Shown one piece after another: positions 9,070-17,332 of a stretch of DNA of 64,000 nucleotides (positions are counted from its first letter, which is position 1; every line of letters begins with the position of its first letter). The stretch lies in the NCBI RefSeq assembly GCF_000526415.1, contig NZ_JAGA01000002.1:922001-986000 (forward strand). Direction: 5' to 3'. A program made the translations under genes and the position numbers. The notes beneath the pieces are model-generated. The model saw only the letters and a program-made list of their open reading frames with translations, was not told where the DNA came from and did no database searches. The DNA is from Kallotenue papyrolyticum. Lineage in GTDB: Bacteria > Chloroflexota > Chloroflexia > Chloroflexales > Kallotenuaceae.

Positions 9070-10032
9070 CTAGACCATCCCAAAGCGCTGCCGTGCGAAA
9101 TCAACCCAGGCCGCGCGCAGCGCCTGGCGTTGCGCCGCGCGCCCTCGCCAGCGGCGACGCATGCGCCACGCGAGCCAGGTCCGCAGATCTTGGAGGATCA
9201 GGGCATGGAGCCAGGCGCGCAGCGGCGCATGCGTGAGACGCAGAAACAGCAGCCGGTTACGCGCCATGTAGTACGTCACGCGGGGCGACCAATCCTGCTG
9301 TTCCGGTTTGATCTTGTGCCAGAGTTTGCCATCCGGCGCGTACACGATGCGCCAGCCGGCGCGCGCGATCCGGACGCACCACTCGGTCTCCTCGTAATAC
9401 ATGCCGAAGCGCTCGTCGAGCAGGCCGGCGTCGCAGAGCGCCTCACGCCGTACCATCAGCGCGCAGCCGGTGACGAAATCGACATCCAGCGTTGCATCGA
9501 ACTGTCCTGCGTCGCGCGTGCCAAGCCCACGCATCGCGCTGATGCCGCGCCGCCAGTCGATCAGGCCACCCGCCGACCAGACCACGTCCGGTCGATCGTG
9601 ATAGAGAATCTTCGGCCCGACCACACCGATGCGTGCGTCAGCTGCGGCCACATCGACCAGCGCGCCGACCAACCGTGAGTCAACGATGGTGTCGTTATTG
9701 AGCAGCAGCGCATAGTCGTAGCCGTGGTCGAGCGCGTAGCGCAGGCCGACGTTGTTGCCGGCGGCATAGCCAAGATTCGCGCCGGTCTCGATCACTCGCA
9801 CGGTAGGGAATCGTTCGCGCATGAGCGCCGACGTGCCGTCCTGCGAGGCGTTATCGACGATCAGCACATCGGCGCGCGGATAATCAAGGTGTTGCAACGA
9901 CTCAAGGCACGCAACCGTATCCGCGACGCCGTTGTAGCACAGCACGATTACCAGAACGCGCGGCTGTTGATCCCCGGTGGGGCGACTCATGGATGTGCGA
10001 TCATGACTCATAACCGGTTGCTCTTGACTCAT
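9070..10032 (-). CDS. GT2 family glycosyltransferase
   Basis: 320 residues. The GT2 core begins at about residue 25 (RVLVIVLCYNG), with IVDNASQDGT, LLLNNDT as metal site, FVTGCALMVRREAL and MYYEETEWCVR as the acceptor/general-base motif. Compared with the GT2 at 5548 it has a basic C-terminal tail (RMRRRWRGRAAQRQALR) that may bind the membrane surface. The first 24 residues contain three possible starts (Met 1, 8 and 15), each encoded within a TGACTCAT-like word; 10032 is kept because it overlaps the upstream stop, but a shorter protein is equally possible. Confidence 0.82.
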   Translation of the reverse strand: MSQEQPVMSHDRTSMSRPTGDQQPRVLVIVLCYNGVADTVACLESLQHLDYPRADVLIVDNASQDGTSALMRERFPTVRVIETGANLGYAAGNNVGLRYALDHGYDYALLLNNDTIVDSRLVGALVDVAAADARIGVVGPKILYHDRPDVVWSAGGLIDWRRGISAMRGLGTRDAGQFDATLDVDFVTGCALMVRREALCDAGLLDERFGMYYEETEWCVRIARAGWRIVYAPDGKLWHKIKPEQQDWSPRVTYYMARNRLLFLRLTHAPLRAWLHALILQDLRTWLAWRMRRRWRGRAAQRQALRAAWVDFARQRFGMV

Positions 10033-11198
10033 GGCCGCACCGCCGTCGTGATCGTGGCGCGTGAGTCATGTCCTACGGTGAGGGCGCGCTCATACGCCTC
10101 CAGCGTGAGTTGCGCGCTGGTGCGCCACGAAAACCGCGCGGCGCGCGCAAAGCCCCGTTCGCGTAGATGTTGCCGCGCTTCCGCCGAGCGCAGCAGCCGC
10201 GTCAACTCGCGCGTCAACGCCGCGTCGTCTTCGGCGTCGATCAGGATCGCGGCATCGCCGGCGACTTCGGGGATCGCGCCGCGATTCGAGGCGATCAGCG
10301 GCGTGCCGCAGCTCATCGCCTCCAGCACCGGAATGCCAAAGCCTTCGATCCACGAGGGAAAGACGAACAGATCGGCCAGGCTGAAGAACGCGATCAGGTC
10401 GGCGCGTGTAGGGCGCACGATCAGTCGCGCGTCGCCCTGCGCCACCGCCTCGCCGACGATCGGCAGCGGATCGGGGCGGCGCGCAAAGAAGACGATGCGA
10501 TGACTCTGGCGCAGGTCAGGGGGCAGCGCGCGCCAGGCGCGGATCAGCACCGCCGGATTTTTGAGCGCGTCGGCCAGCACGAAGCGCGGCGGAAGATCGT
10601 GGCGTTGACGCACCTCGGCCAGCATTCCCCGGTCGCTGATCGGCTGCAGGTCGGGTGTCGGTGCATGCGGAATCACCACGATTCTCCGCCGATCGAAGCC
10701 GCTCGCGCGCGCGATCTGATCTGCCGCCCAGTTTGAAACGGTCAGTAGCAGGTCGGCGCGGCGCACTGCCAGCGTCGTGCAAAGGTGTAAATACGTCATC
10801 ATCACGATCGTGCGTGGTCGTTTGGGATGGCCGCGAATGATCTCGCGCAGCGGCAGAATATTGATCGCGTCGTGCAGCGTGATCACCGTGCGCGTGCCCC
10901 GCGGGGCGAAGCCGTAGTTGGCCGGAAAATGCGCGACTTGGATGCCATCCTGTCGCATCTGCCGTCGTAGCAGCAGGTCGTGCCGGATGCTCGACAGGCC
11001 GCTGCGCCACGGCAGGAGACGTACACGGACGTTGGCTGGCAGATCAGGCAGCTCAAACGGCCGCTTGGTATCGGCGTACAGCACCAACGCATGCTCCGGC
11101 GCTGCGGCGATGATCGCCGGCAGGATATGCTTGAGGTAGGTATGCACCCCGCCCATGAGTCCATGCGACAGATAGCGCGCGTCGATGCCGATACGCAT
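10029..11198 (-). CDS. GT4 family mannosyltransferase-like protein
   Basis: 389 residues, GT-B fold. Residues 1-20 read RIGIDARYLSHGLMGGVHTY, the glycine-rich loop common to WbdA/WbaZ-like mannosyltransferases. The C-terminal half carries FPSWIEGFGIPVLEAMSCG (E-x7-E donor site) and PLIASNRGAIPEVAGDAAI with AILIDAEDD, all typical of GT4. GGGAG lies 6 nt before ATG 11198; the stop of the upstream gene is 3 nt away. Mannose specificity is only suggested by overall resemblance. Confidence 0.85.
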   Translation of the reverse strand: MRIGIDARYLSHGLMGGVHTYLKHILPAIIAAAPEHALVLYADTKRPFELPDLPANVRVRLLPWRSGLSSIRHDLLLRRQMRQDGIQVAHFPANYGFAPRGTRTVITLHDAINILPLREIIRGHPKRPRTIVMMTYLHLCTTLAVRRADLLLTVSNWAADQIARASGFDRRRIVVIPHAPTPDLQPISDRGMLAEVRQRHDLPPRFVLADALKNPAVLIRAWRALPPDLRQSHRIVFFARRPDPLPIVGEAVAQGDARLIVRPTRADLIAFFSLADLFVFPSWIEGFGIPVLEAMSCGTPLIASNRGAIPEVAGDAAILIDAEDDAALTRELTRLLRSAEARQHLRERGFARAARFSWRTSAQLTLEAYERALTVGHDSRATITTAVRP

Positions 11199-11201
11199 GA
11201 G

Positions 11202-12533
11202 TCACTCCCGCAGTGCGCCGATCGGCGCGTGAGTCATGATCGCTTGCTCGTACAGGCACAACACCTGCGCCATTTCGTCGTCGATGCCGCGCGGCGGTCG
11301 CACGCCTGTGCGCAGGCGCGGCAGCAGATCCGGCTCGTCGATCAGCCGCTGCAGTTGCCGGGCAAGGTCGGCGCTGCTGTGCGGCGCGAAGTGCAGCCCG
11401 TCCACCTCGTGAGTTACCAGCTCGGCCATGCCGCCGAGCGCTGCGGTCACGACGGGCGTGCCGGCGGCCTGCGCTTCCATGATCGCCAGCGGGCTGTTCT
11501 CGTACCACTGCGACGGCGCGACGGTCGCATCCAGCTCGGCGAGCACCGTCGCGACCCGGGCGTTCTCGACCTGCCCATGCAGCTGAATGCGTGAGTCGTT
11601 GCCCGCCAGCCGCCGCAGCCGCTGCGTATAGCGCGCGTCCTGCGCGAGATTGCCGTAGATATGCAGCGTTGCGTCCTCGGCGTTGCGCAGCTGCCGGAAA
11701 GCCTCGATCAGCACATGCACGCCCTTGTGCGGCGCGATCTGGCCGAGGTAGCCGATGCGCATGCCGTTGGAGGGCTGCCGGACAGGACGATGGTGAAAGC
11801 GGGTGAGATCAAGCCCGTAGCGGCAGACGTGCAGCCGCTCGGGCGGTACATACGGCGCGAACTGGCGCGCCAGGAAATGCGACGGCGCGATCACCGCGTC
11901 GGGCAGCGCGAGCGCGGCATGCAGGCGCGCGCGGCGCTGGGCGTAGCGCCGGCCTGCGGTGTCGAGCAGCCGCCGCGCCATCAGCTCGATCTGGCCGCCG
12001 CTGGCCTGGTGGAGATAACGGAAGCGCCGCTGCTGCAGCGCTTCACACCAGGCGCAGCCGGCCGGATCGTCCGGGATCGCCGTGCAGAGCGAGCCGTCGC
12101 CGCGCTGCAGCGTGATGCGCGGACACAAAAACCAGAAATCGTGTAGCGTCAAAATCGTCGGGATGCCGGCCGCGACTGCGCGTTCGAGCGGCGCGACGCC
12201 GATCAGATAGCCCGCCTGGAGGTGTACGAGGTCGGGCGTCTCACGCCGCAGGTATGCGTCAAACCAGGCGCCGATCAGCGGATGGTGGTAGCGCCAGCCG
12301 CAGGGATCATCGGCGTGCGCGGCATTGAACGACAAGCGCCAGACCGGCACGCCCGCGTATGAGTCATGGTCGGCCAGCAACTCGCCCGGCGCGCCGCGAT
12401 CGATCGCTTCGACGCAGACAACCTCGGCCTGGTGCCCATGACTCATGAGCCAGCGCGCCAGCCGGAAGGTATAGAGTTCCGCGCCGGCGCTGTGGCGTGG
12501 CGGGAAATGGTGGACCGGCAGCACGATCTTCAT
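11202..12533 (-). CDS. GT4 family glycosyltransferase
   Basis: 443 residues. Starts KIVLPVHHFPPRHSAGAELY, has a His/Trp-rich insert typical of the 'glycosyl_transferase_4' group (TLHDFWFLCPRITL), a cysteine pair (GCAWC) around residue 150, then IGYLGQIAPHKGVHVLIEAF and VAPSQWYENSPLAIMEAQAAG, the donor-binding E-x7-E. The HDFWFLCPR motif is seen in enzymes building O-antigen and S-layer glycans. Start overlaps the flippase stop (ATGA), GAGG 7 nt upstream. Confidence 0.85.
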   Translation of the reverse strand: MKIVLPVHHFPPRHSAGAELYTFRLARWLMSHGHQAEVVCVEAIDRGAPGELLADHDSYAGVPVWRLSFNAAHADDPCGWRYHHPLIGAWFDAYLRRETPDLVHLQAGYLIGVAPLERAVAAGIPTILTLHDFWFLCPRITLQRGDGSLCTAIPDDPAGCAWCEALQQRRFRYLHQASGGQIELMARRLLDTAGRRYAQRRARLHAALALPDAVIAPSHFLARQFAPYVPPERLHVCRYGLDLTRFHHRPVRQPSNGMRIGYLGQIAPHKGVHVLIEAFRQLRNAEDATLHIYGNLAQDARYTQRLRRLAGNDSRIQLHGQVENARVATVLAELDATVAPSQWYENSPLAIMEAQAAGTPVVTAALGGMAELVTHEVDGLHFAPHSSADLARQLQRLIDEPDLLPRLRTGVRPPRGIDDEMAQVLCLYEQAIMTHAPIGALRE

Positions 12534-13993
12534 AGCGTTGCCTCGCCTGGCGTGCGGAGCTGGCGTACAAAGCGCAGCTCGTCGCTGCCGATCACGCCAA
12601 GCAGCAGCAGGGCAACGGCGTAGAGCGCCGCGCCAAGCGCAACCGTCAGCGGCAGCAGCGCGATGCTGGACGACACGAGCGCGACGAACCCGCCCATCGC
12701 CGCCGCCGCCAGCGCGGGCCGCAGCAGCAGCGCGCCCCAGCGGAAGCGGCGCAGCGTCGAGCGCAGCCGCCAGATGTATTGGCTCACCAGGATCAATTCG
12801 GTGAGCACCGTCGTCACCGCCGCGCCGAGGAGGCCGTAGCGCGGCACAACCACGAGATTACAGGCGATGTTGATGGCCGTGCTGATCAGCACGGCGCGCG
12901 CGGCGTGCCGCTCCTGGCCGCCGATCAGCACGGCGTAGCCCAGCAATTCCGAGACGAACATCAGCGGCACAACCCAGATGATGATCCGCAGGGCGGCGCC
13001 GGCGGGTGCGTAGCTCGCGCCATACAGAAACGTGACAATCTGATCGGCCAGCAGGCTGCCGCCGACCGCGATCGGCAACGCGACGATCAGCAGATACTGC
13101 AGCGCGCGGCTGTAGATCGCGCCCAGCCGCGAGGCATCGCTGGCGGCCTGGCGCGTCAGCGAGGGATACAGCGCCGTGTTGATTACATTCGCAAGAACGA
13201 CCGTGGCGAAGACAAGGCTGTAGGCCGCATTGTAATGGCCTGTTTCGATGTCGCCGCGCAATACGCTGAGTAGGATCGTGTCGAACTTGTAGGACAGGCC
13301 GAGCGTAAAGCCGATGATGCCGAATGGCAGGCTGGCGCGCAGCATGGCCGTCCAGTCGAGGCGCGCGCCATGCGTCGGCCGCACGCCCAGCCGCCGCGCG
13401 GCGCGCCAGCAGATGATCATCAGCAGCGCGATGCTGATCTGATTGGCGATGATCAGGCCGTAGTAGCCGGTGTGCGCGGCCAGGGCCATCGCGCCGAGGC
13501 AGACGAACGCGAATTGCGCTGCCACGCGCGCGCGGGCCGGCACGTCCAGCCGCTCGTAGCCGGCCAGCACCGCTTCGCTCGCGCCCTGCACGCTGGAGGT
13601 CAGCAGGCCGATCGCGCCCAGGGCGATTGCGCCGATCATCACCGGCGGCCACCCGACGAGCCAGGCCGCGCCGATCAGCAGGCCGGCAGCCAGCAGCGCC
13701 AGCCGCAGCCGTAGCCGCAGCAGGTTGCCATAGAGCGCGTTGATCGACTCACGGGCGTCGGGCTGGTCGCGCCGCCGGGCGACCTCGCGCACGGCATACA
13801 CGCTCAGCCCCAGGTCCGAGATGAACGCGAACGACATGCCGAACGCCAGCACGGCCGCGTACTGCCCGAACGACTCGGCGCCCAGCCGCCGGACGATCAG
13901 CACCGTAAAGGCGAACGACAGCAGCTTGATCGCAATGTGCGCGGCGATGCCGACGGCCGAGTTACGTACAACAACGCGAGACAGGTGACGCAT
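12530..13993 (-). CDS. Polysaccharide flippase (Wzx/MATE-type)
   Basis: 487 residues in about 13-14 hydrophobic segments with the MVF/MATE-like layout. The first helix region reads SAVGIAAHIAIKLLSFAFTVLIVRRLGAESFGQYAAVLAF, matching the 'lg~~~fG~ya' signature of PF01943/PF13440 polysaccharide transporters. It would flip undecaprenyl-linked oligosaccharide to the outer face for the polymerase at 6464. The frame is open to 14056, but ATG 13993 has GGAG 12 nt upstream and begins just before the membrane part. It is the first gene after the terminator at 14112 and probably starts a transcription unit. Confidence 0.85.
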   Translation of the reverse strand: MRHLSRVVVRNSAVGIAAHIAIKLLSFAFTVLIVRRLGAESFGQYAAVLAFGMSFAFISDLGLSVYAVREVARRRDQPDARESINALYGNLLRLRLRLALLAAGLLIGAAWLVGWPPVMIGAIALGAIGLLTSSVQGASEAVLAGYERLDVPARARVAAQFAFVCLGAMALAAHTGYYGLIIANQISIALLMIICWRAARRLGVRPTHGARLDWTAMLRASLPFGIIGFTLGLSYKFDTILLSVLRGDIETGHYNAAYSLVFATVVLANVINTALYPSLTRQAASDASRLGAIYSRALQYLLIVALPIAVGGSLLADQIVTFLYGASYAPAGAALRIIIWVVPLMFVSELLGYAVLIGGQERHAARAVLISTAINIACNLVVVPRYGLLGAAVTTVLTELILVSQYIWRLRSTLRRFRWGALLLRPALAAAAMGGFVALVSSSIALLPLTVALGAALYAVALLLLGVIGSDELRFVRQLRTPGEATL

Positions 13994-14046
13994 ACAGGTG
14001 ATCTGCTCCATGAGTCGTTCAGGGGCGCGGATCGTGCCCGTCTTGT

Positions 14047-14076
14047 AGCCTAGCAATGGGCGCTATCATTCGGCTA
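14047..14076 (-). promoter_or_regulatory. 30-bp element upstream of the flippase operon, copy 1
   Basis: A 30-bp word matching 26 of 30 positions with 16903-16932. It lies 53 nt upstream of the flippase start, in the gap after the terminator. On the minus strand its core reads GAATGATAGCGCCCATTG followed by CTAGGCT. All four differences from the other copy are G/C exchanges. A promoter or operator shared by the two units is the simplest reading; no clear -35/-10 pair is visible. Confidence 0.5.
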
Positions 14077-14111
14077 GGGGCGCGCGCAGCAGGTCTTGCA
14101 GTCCTCTATCC

Positions 14112-14144
14112 AAAAAAGGACAGCGCCGGAACGTGTCCGACGCT
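14112..14144 (-). terminator. Rho-independent terminator of the TPGYWKNH gene
   Basis: On the minus strand AGCGTCGGA (14144-14136) pairs with TCCGGCGCT (14130-14122) over nine pairs with one G-U and a five-base loop, and a run of six T follows at 14117-14112 after four bases. It lies 31 nt after the stop of the secreted protein gene at 14175 and separates it from the flippase operon. Confidence 0.85.
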
Positions 14145-14174
14145 GGGCAGGCATGGACTGGCGTGAGTCGTTGT

Positions 14175-15020
14175 CTAGTTCAGCGGACAGCCCAGGTTGT
14201 TGAATGAGTCAAGCTGCGAGGCTGTATCGATCACATAGCTGCGATCGGTGGTGTTGAGCGCGGCGTTGACCTGATCGATCACCTGCTGCGTGGTGAGCGG
14301 GTAGTCCACGCCGGCGCTGGATGCGTTGAGATAGGCGGCGACGGCAGCACGCAGCAGGATCTGTTGCGCGCCCGCGAGGGGGCTGCCACCCTTGAAGCTG
14401 AGCGCATCTTTCAAGCTCGCATTGCCAAGCTTGGAGTCAAGGTACGCGCCGCTGAACACGCTGTTGACCTTCACCGACGGGCTGACGCTGCCCCACGCCG
14501 CGAGGTGATTCTTCCAGTAGCCGGGCGTGCAACCCTGAAACGCAGGCGGAGGCGGGAAATCGCCGAAGCAGAAGATATCCCAGTCCTGCCCATAGCCGAG
14601 CGATCCAACGAAGAACCCGTTAACGACAATCTCGAGCTGCACATCGATGTGCAGCTCGCGCACCGGATTGGTGCTGGAATAGACCGGCCACTGTGACGCA
14701 GGCGGATAGTTCACGGTGATCTGATGGATACCGCCGGGTTGGAGCGTCACATCCACCGGGTAGAAGCCGCCCGGCACGTCGATGCGACCGGCCGCCGTGA
14801 CGTATTGAATGAAAACCTGCCCGACGACGCGTCGCACGCCCGGCGATGTGTTTTCGAGCGTCAGCGTGTCGCTCACCGCTGAGCAGGATCCGTAGGTGTC
14901 CGGCGTCGTCAGCTTAACGCCTTCGACGGTGTTGGTGGCGGCAAACGCTGCCGCCGGCAGGATCGCTGCCAGCAACCATACCATCGCGGCCAGCGCATGC
15001 CATTGTCGCATGGCTTGCAT
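14175..15020 (-). CDS. Secreted protein with C-terminal TPGYWKNH domain
   Basis: 281 residues. ATG 15020 has AGGAGG 9 nt upstream and opens a classical signal peptide (LAAMVWLLAAILPAAAFAA). The mature part has a beta-rich domain (TLTLENTSPGVRRVVGQVF...) and, from about residue 175, CTPGYWKNHLAAWGSV, a motif repeatedly seen in secreted proteins of Chloroflexota and actinobacteria whose function is not known. Four to five cysteines lie in the mature region, including the C-terminal GCPL. It follows the radical SAM gene by 23 nt and is closed by a terminator, so the pair forms a unit that may make and modify a surface protein (inference). Confidence 0.75.
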   Translation of the reverse strand: MQAMRQWHALAAMVWLLAAILPAAAFAATNTVEGVKLTTPDTYGSCSAVSDTLTLENTSPGVRRVVGQVFIQYVTAAGRIDVPGGFYPVDVTLQPGGIHQITVNYPPASQWPVYSSTNPVRELHIDVQLEIVVNGFFVGSLGYGQDWDIFCFGDFPPPPAFQGCTPGYWKNHLAAWGSVSPSVKVNSVFSGAYLDSKLGNASLKDALSFKGGSPLAGAQQILLRAAVAAYLNASSAGVDYPLTTQQVIDQVNAALNTTDRSYVIDTASQLDSFNNLGCPLN

Positions 15021-15043
15021 GGAGATAGTCCTCCTGAGCGGGT

Positions 15044-16747
15044 TTACGCCTCGCGCAAGCTGCCGCCCATCCACTTAAGGTGATTGACGCCGATCCGCAC
15101 CAGGCTGCCCAGCGTGTCGGGATTGGCCGCGCCGCGCAGGAAGGTCAGGATCGGGCGTGGGCGCAGCGACCATTCGCGCGCAGCGCGCCTGGCCCAGTAT
15201 TCCAGATCCTTGCTCGACAGGTGCGGATAGTTCAGCACCGTGTGGGAGTACATGTCATAGTCTTCCCACTGGTTCATCTCGATCCAGCCGTTGGCGACTG
15301 CTTCGTAGTAAAAGGGCGTGCCCGGATAGGGTGTTGCGATATGGAAGAGCGCGATGTCCACCGGCAACGACTTTGCTAAGGCGATCGTCTGCTGGATCGT
15401 CTCAACGGTCTCGCCCGGCAGCCCGATGATGAAGTAGCCCCAGTTCTTGATGCCGGCCTGGTGCGACCAGTGGATTGCCTCGCGAATGCGTTGGACGGTC
15501 GTGCCCTTGCGCGCACGCTTGAGCACCGCTTCGCTGCCGCTTTCCAGTCCCCAAGCGATCATAAAACAGCCGGCCTGCTTCATCAGCCGCAGCTCGGCCT
15601 CGTCCACAAAATCGACGCGACTGTTGCAGCTCCAGCGAATCTTGATGCCGTCCTTGATAATCGCGTTGCACAGGTCATGCACGAATTCTTTCTGCACGGT
15701 GAAGAGATCGGCTTCGAAATGGACATGGTGCAGGCCCATGGCTTTGAGCAGGTGGAGCTCTTTGAGAACATGATCGGGGGAGCGATGACGTACACTGGAT
15801 TGGTAGGTCACATGCTTGATGCAGTAGCGGCAACCGGCGGGGCATCCCCGACTGGTAAGGACGAACGTGTAGGGTCCGCCGACGATGGGCACTTTATACT
15901 TTTGCCACGGCAGCTGCTCGTGCAGCGGGATCGGCAGGTCGTCCAGGTTGGCAATGAATGGTCGATCGGGGTTGATCCGGACCTCGCCGTGCTCATCCCG
16001 GAAGCCGACGCCCTGTGTTTCCCGCAGGGCGCGGGCAATGGTTTGCGGGCGCACACCCAGGAAGCGGCCGCGCGTGGTCAGATAGCTCGCGTCAGGGAAC
16101 GGCATTTTGCGCCACGGCGCACGGAGCTCGGCGTTGCCGACCTCCACCGTTTCAAGCTCTTTTGTTTCCTGCACCACTCGATCGATCGTGCGCACGACAT
16201 CAAGGATCGTCATCTCCGGCTCGCCGCGTACAACGATATCGAGCGTTGGGTAGGCCTCCAGCGTTTCGCGCGTCATGGGCGTGACGTGTGTGCCGATCGC
16301 CATGCTGATCGTGCCGACCGCCTTGCCCACAAATGTCGTCCGCATGTCGTTGGTCAGTGTTGGCGCCGTGGCGTGGATGATCATGTAGCGCGGCTTGTGC
16401 TGCCACATGTACTGCTCGAACTCGGCCCAGGTCATGCCCAGGCCGATGGCGTCCACGACCGCGACCGTATAGCCGGCCTGCTGCATCACCGCGCCGATCT
16501 GCGCCAGCGCCGTCTGCGGCCAGATGATCCCGTCGCGGGTGCGCCGCCCAACGCGTGCGATGTCGCGCAGAAAAAGATCGCCGTCGGGCGAGGGCGGATT
16601 CAACACCAGCACATCCAGCCGCGGCGTGCGCTCGCGCTTCATCGGCACAAACCTAATTTCACCCGCGCGCTCGTGGGCGGGAGCCGGCGCGACCAGCTTG
16701 ATACCGGTTTCGCGGCTGGCGGGCGGTTTATGACGCGACTCGTTCAT
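15044..16747 (-). CDS. B12-binding-type radical SAM protein
   Basis: 567 residues. N-terminal cobalamin-binding-like Rossmann domain (DVLVLNPPSPDGDLFLRD at about 45, VVDAIGLGM, IIHATAPTLTNDMRT), without a visible DxHxxG motif, so any cobalamin would bind base-off without that histidine. The radical SAM core carries TSRGCPAGCRYCIKH with cluster cysteines near 302, 306 and 309, then FEADLFTVQ, WGLESGSEAVLKRARKG and GYFIIGLPGET. Such enzymes methylate or rearrange unactivated carbons; the HpnJ/BchE-like architecture fits many substrates. AAAGGAGG lies 7 nt before ATG 16747. It is followed by a secreted protein gene in the same unit. Confidence 0.85.
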   Translation of the reverse strand: MNESRHKPPASRETGIKLVAPAPAHERAGEIRFVPMKRERTPRLDVLVLNPPSPDGDLFLRDIARVGRRTRDGIIWPQTALAQIGAVMQQAGYTVAVVDAIGLGMTWAEFEQYMWQHKPRYMIIHATAPTLTNDMRTTFVGKAVGTISMAIGTHVTPMTRETLEAYPTLDIVVRGEPEMTILDVVRTIDRVVQETKELETVEVGNAELRAPWRKMPFPDASYLTTRGRFLGVRPQTIARALRETQGVGFRDEHGEVRINPDRPFIANLDDLPIPLHEQLPWQKYKVPIVGGPYTFVLTSRGCPAGCRYCIKHVTYQSSVRHRSPDHVLKELHLLKAMGLHHVHFEADLFTVQKEFVHDLCNAIIKDGIKIRWSCNSRVDFVDEAELRLMKQAGCFMIAWGLESGSEAVLKRARKGTTVQRIREAIHWSHQAGIKNWGYFIIGLPGETVETIQQTIALAKSLPVDIALFHIATPYPGTPFYYEAVANGWIEMNQWEDYDMYSHTVLNYPHLSSKDLEYWARRAAREWSLRPRPILTFLRGAANPDTLGSLVRIGVNHLKWMGGSLREA

Positions 16748-16902
16748 TCAGGCGCCTCCTTTGAGGATAGGAGTCTGCCACGCGATCATGCGTTGGATGC
16801 GTGCCAGACGATCATGCGTGGCGGCGCACAGCGCCAGGTACGAGGCTGCGGTCGCCCCCGTGCGCTGGCGGGTGCCGTATCCTCATGCATGCCACTATGG
16901 GC

Positions 16903-16932
16903 AGCCTACCAATCGCCGCTATCATTCCGCTA
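16903..16932 (-). promoter_or_regulatory. 30-bp element upstream of the radical SAM unit, copy 2
   Basis: Second copy of the element at 14047-14076, 26 of 30 identical. It overlaps the stop codon of the small membrane protein gene (TGA at 16924-16922), so its conservation is not due to coding. It lies about 155 nt upstream of the radical SAM start in an otherwise unremarkable gap (16748-16921) that also holds two copies of CGATCATGCGT. Confidence 0.5.
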
Positions 16933-17332
16933 CGTGGCGGGGAGCGCGATCTTGCAATTGTCTGTCTGGGCTGGTTGCCGGCGCGCGTTGCATCAGCATG
17001 GCGCTGCCAAGCAAGATGAGCGCGCTGATCACCAGCAGCAGCGTGGCGATCGGGCCAGCCAGCAGCCAGGCGGCGCGGTTGAGCGGCAGCAGCTCGAACA
17101 TCAGCAGGTAGTTGGCGGCGTCCTGCAGCCGCGGTGCGACATGCTTGTGATACTCATAGGCGACTCCTAGCAGCGCCCAGCCGTAGAGCCAGGCCAGCGA
17201 CCGCCGCGATGGATGGCGCCATGCCCGGATCGCGCTCCACAGCGTCGCGATCAGGGCAAGAATGACTGGCCAGTTATGACTCACCACGATGATCAGCCAG
17301 CCGAGGACGTAATGGCCCTGTCCGTGAGTCAT
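16922..17332 (-). CDS. Small membrane protein of unknown function
   Basis: 136 residues with three hydrophobic segments (LGWLIIVVSHNWPVILALIATLW region; SLAWLYGWALLGVAYEY; AAWLLAGPIATLLLVISALILLGSAM) and a polar, basic C-terminus. ATG 17332 overlaps the stop of the GT2 gene (ATGA), which fixes the start within a longer open frame. I do not recognise a family. Position directly behind a polyprenol-phosphate GT2 suggests an accessory role, for example as a lipid-sugar flippase subunit, but that is inference. Confidence 0.65.
   Translation of the reverse strand: MTHGQGHYVLGWLIIVVSHNWPVILALIATLWSAIRAWRHPSRRSLAWLYGWALLGVAYEYHKHVAPRLQDAANYLLMFELLPLNRAAWLLAGPIATLLLVISALILLGSAMLMQRAPATSPDRQLQDRAPRHVAE

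Noticed and set aside
9984-10068. Attachment site or short tandem array made of the clustered TGACTCA words
   Set aside because: Spacing is irregular, flanks differ and the words lie across coding starts; part of the broader enrichment instead.
15461-17170. Long plus-strand open frame opposite the radical SAM gene
   Set aside because: No recognisable motif and no RBS; it mirrors a well-supported gene in GC-rich DNA.
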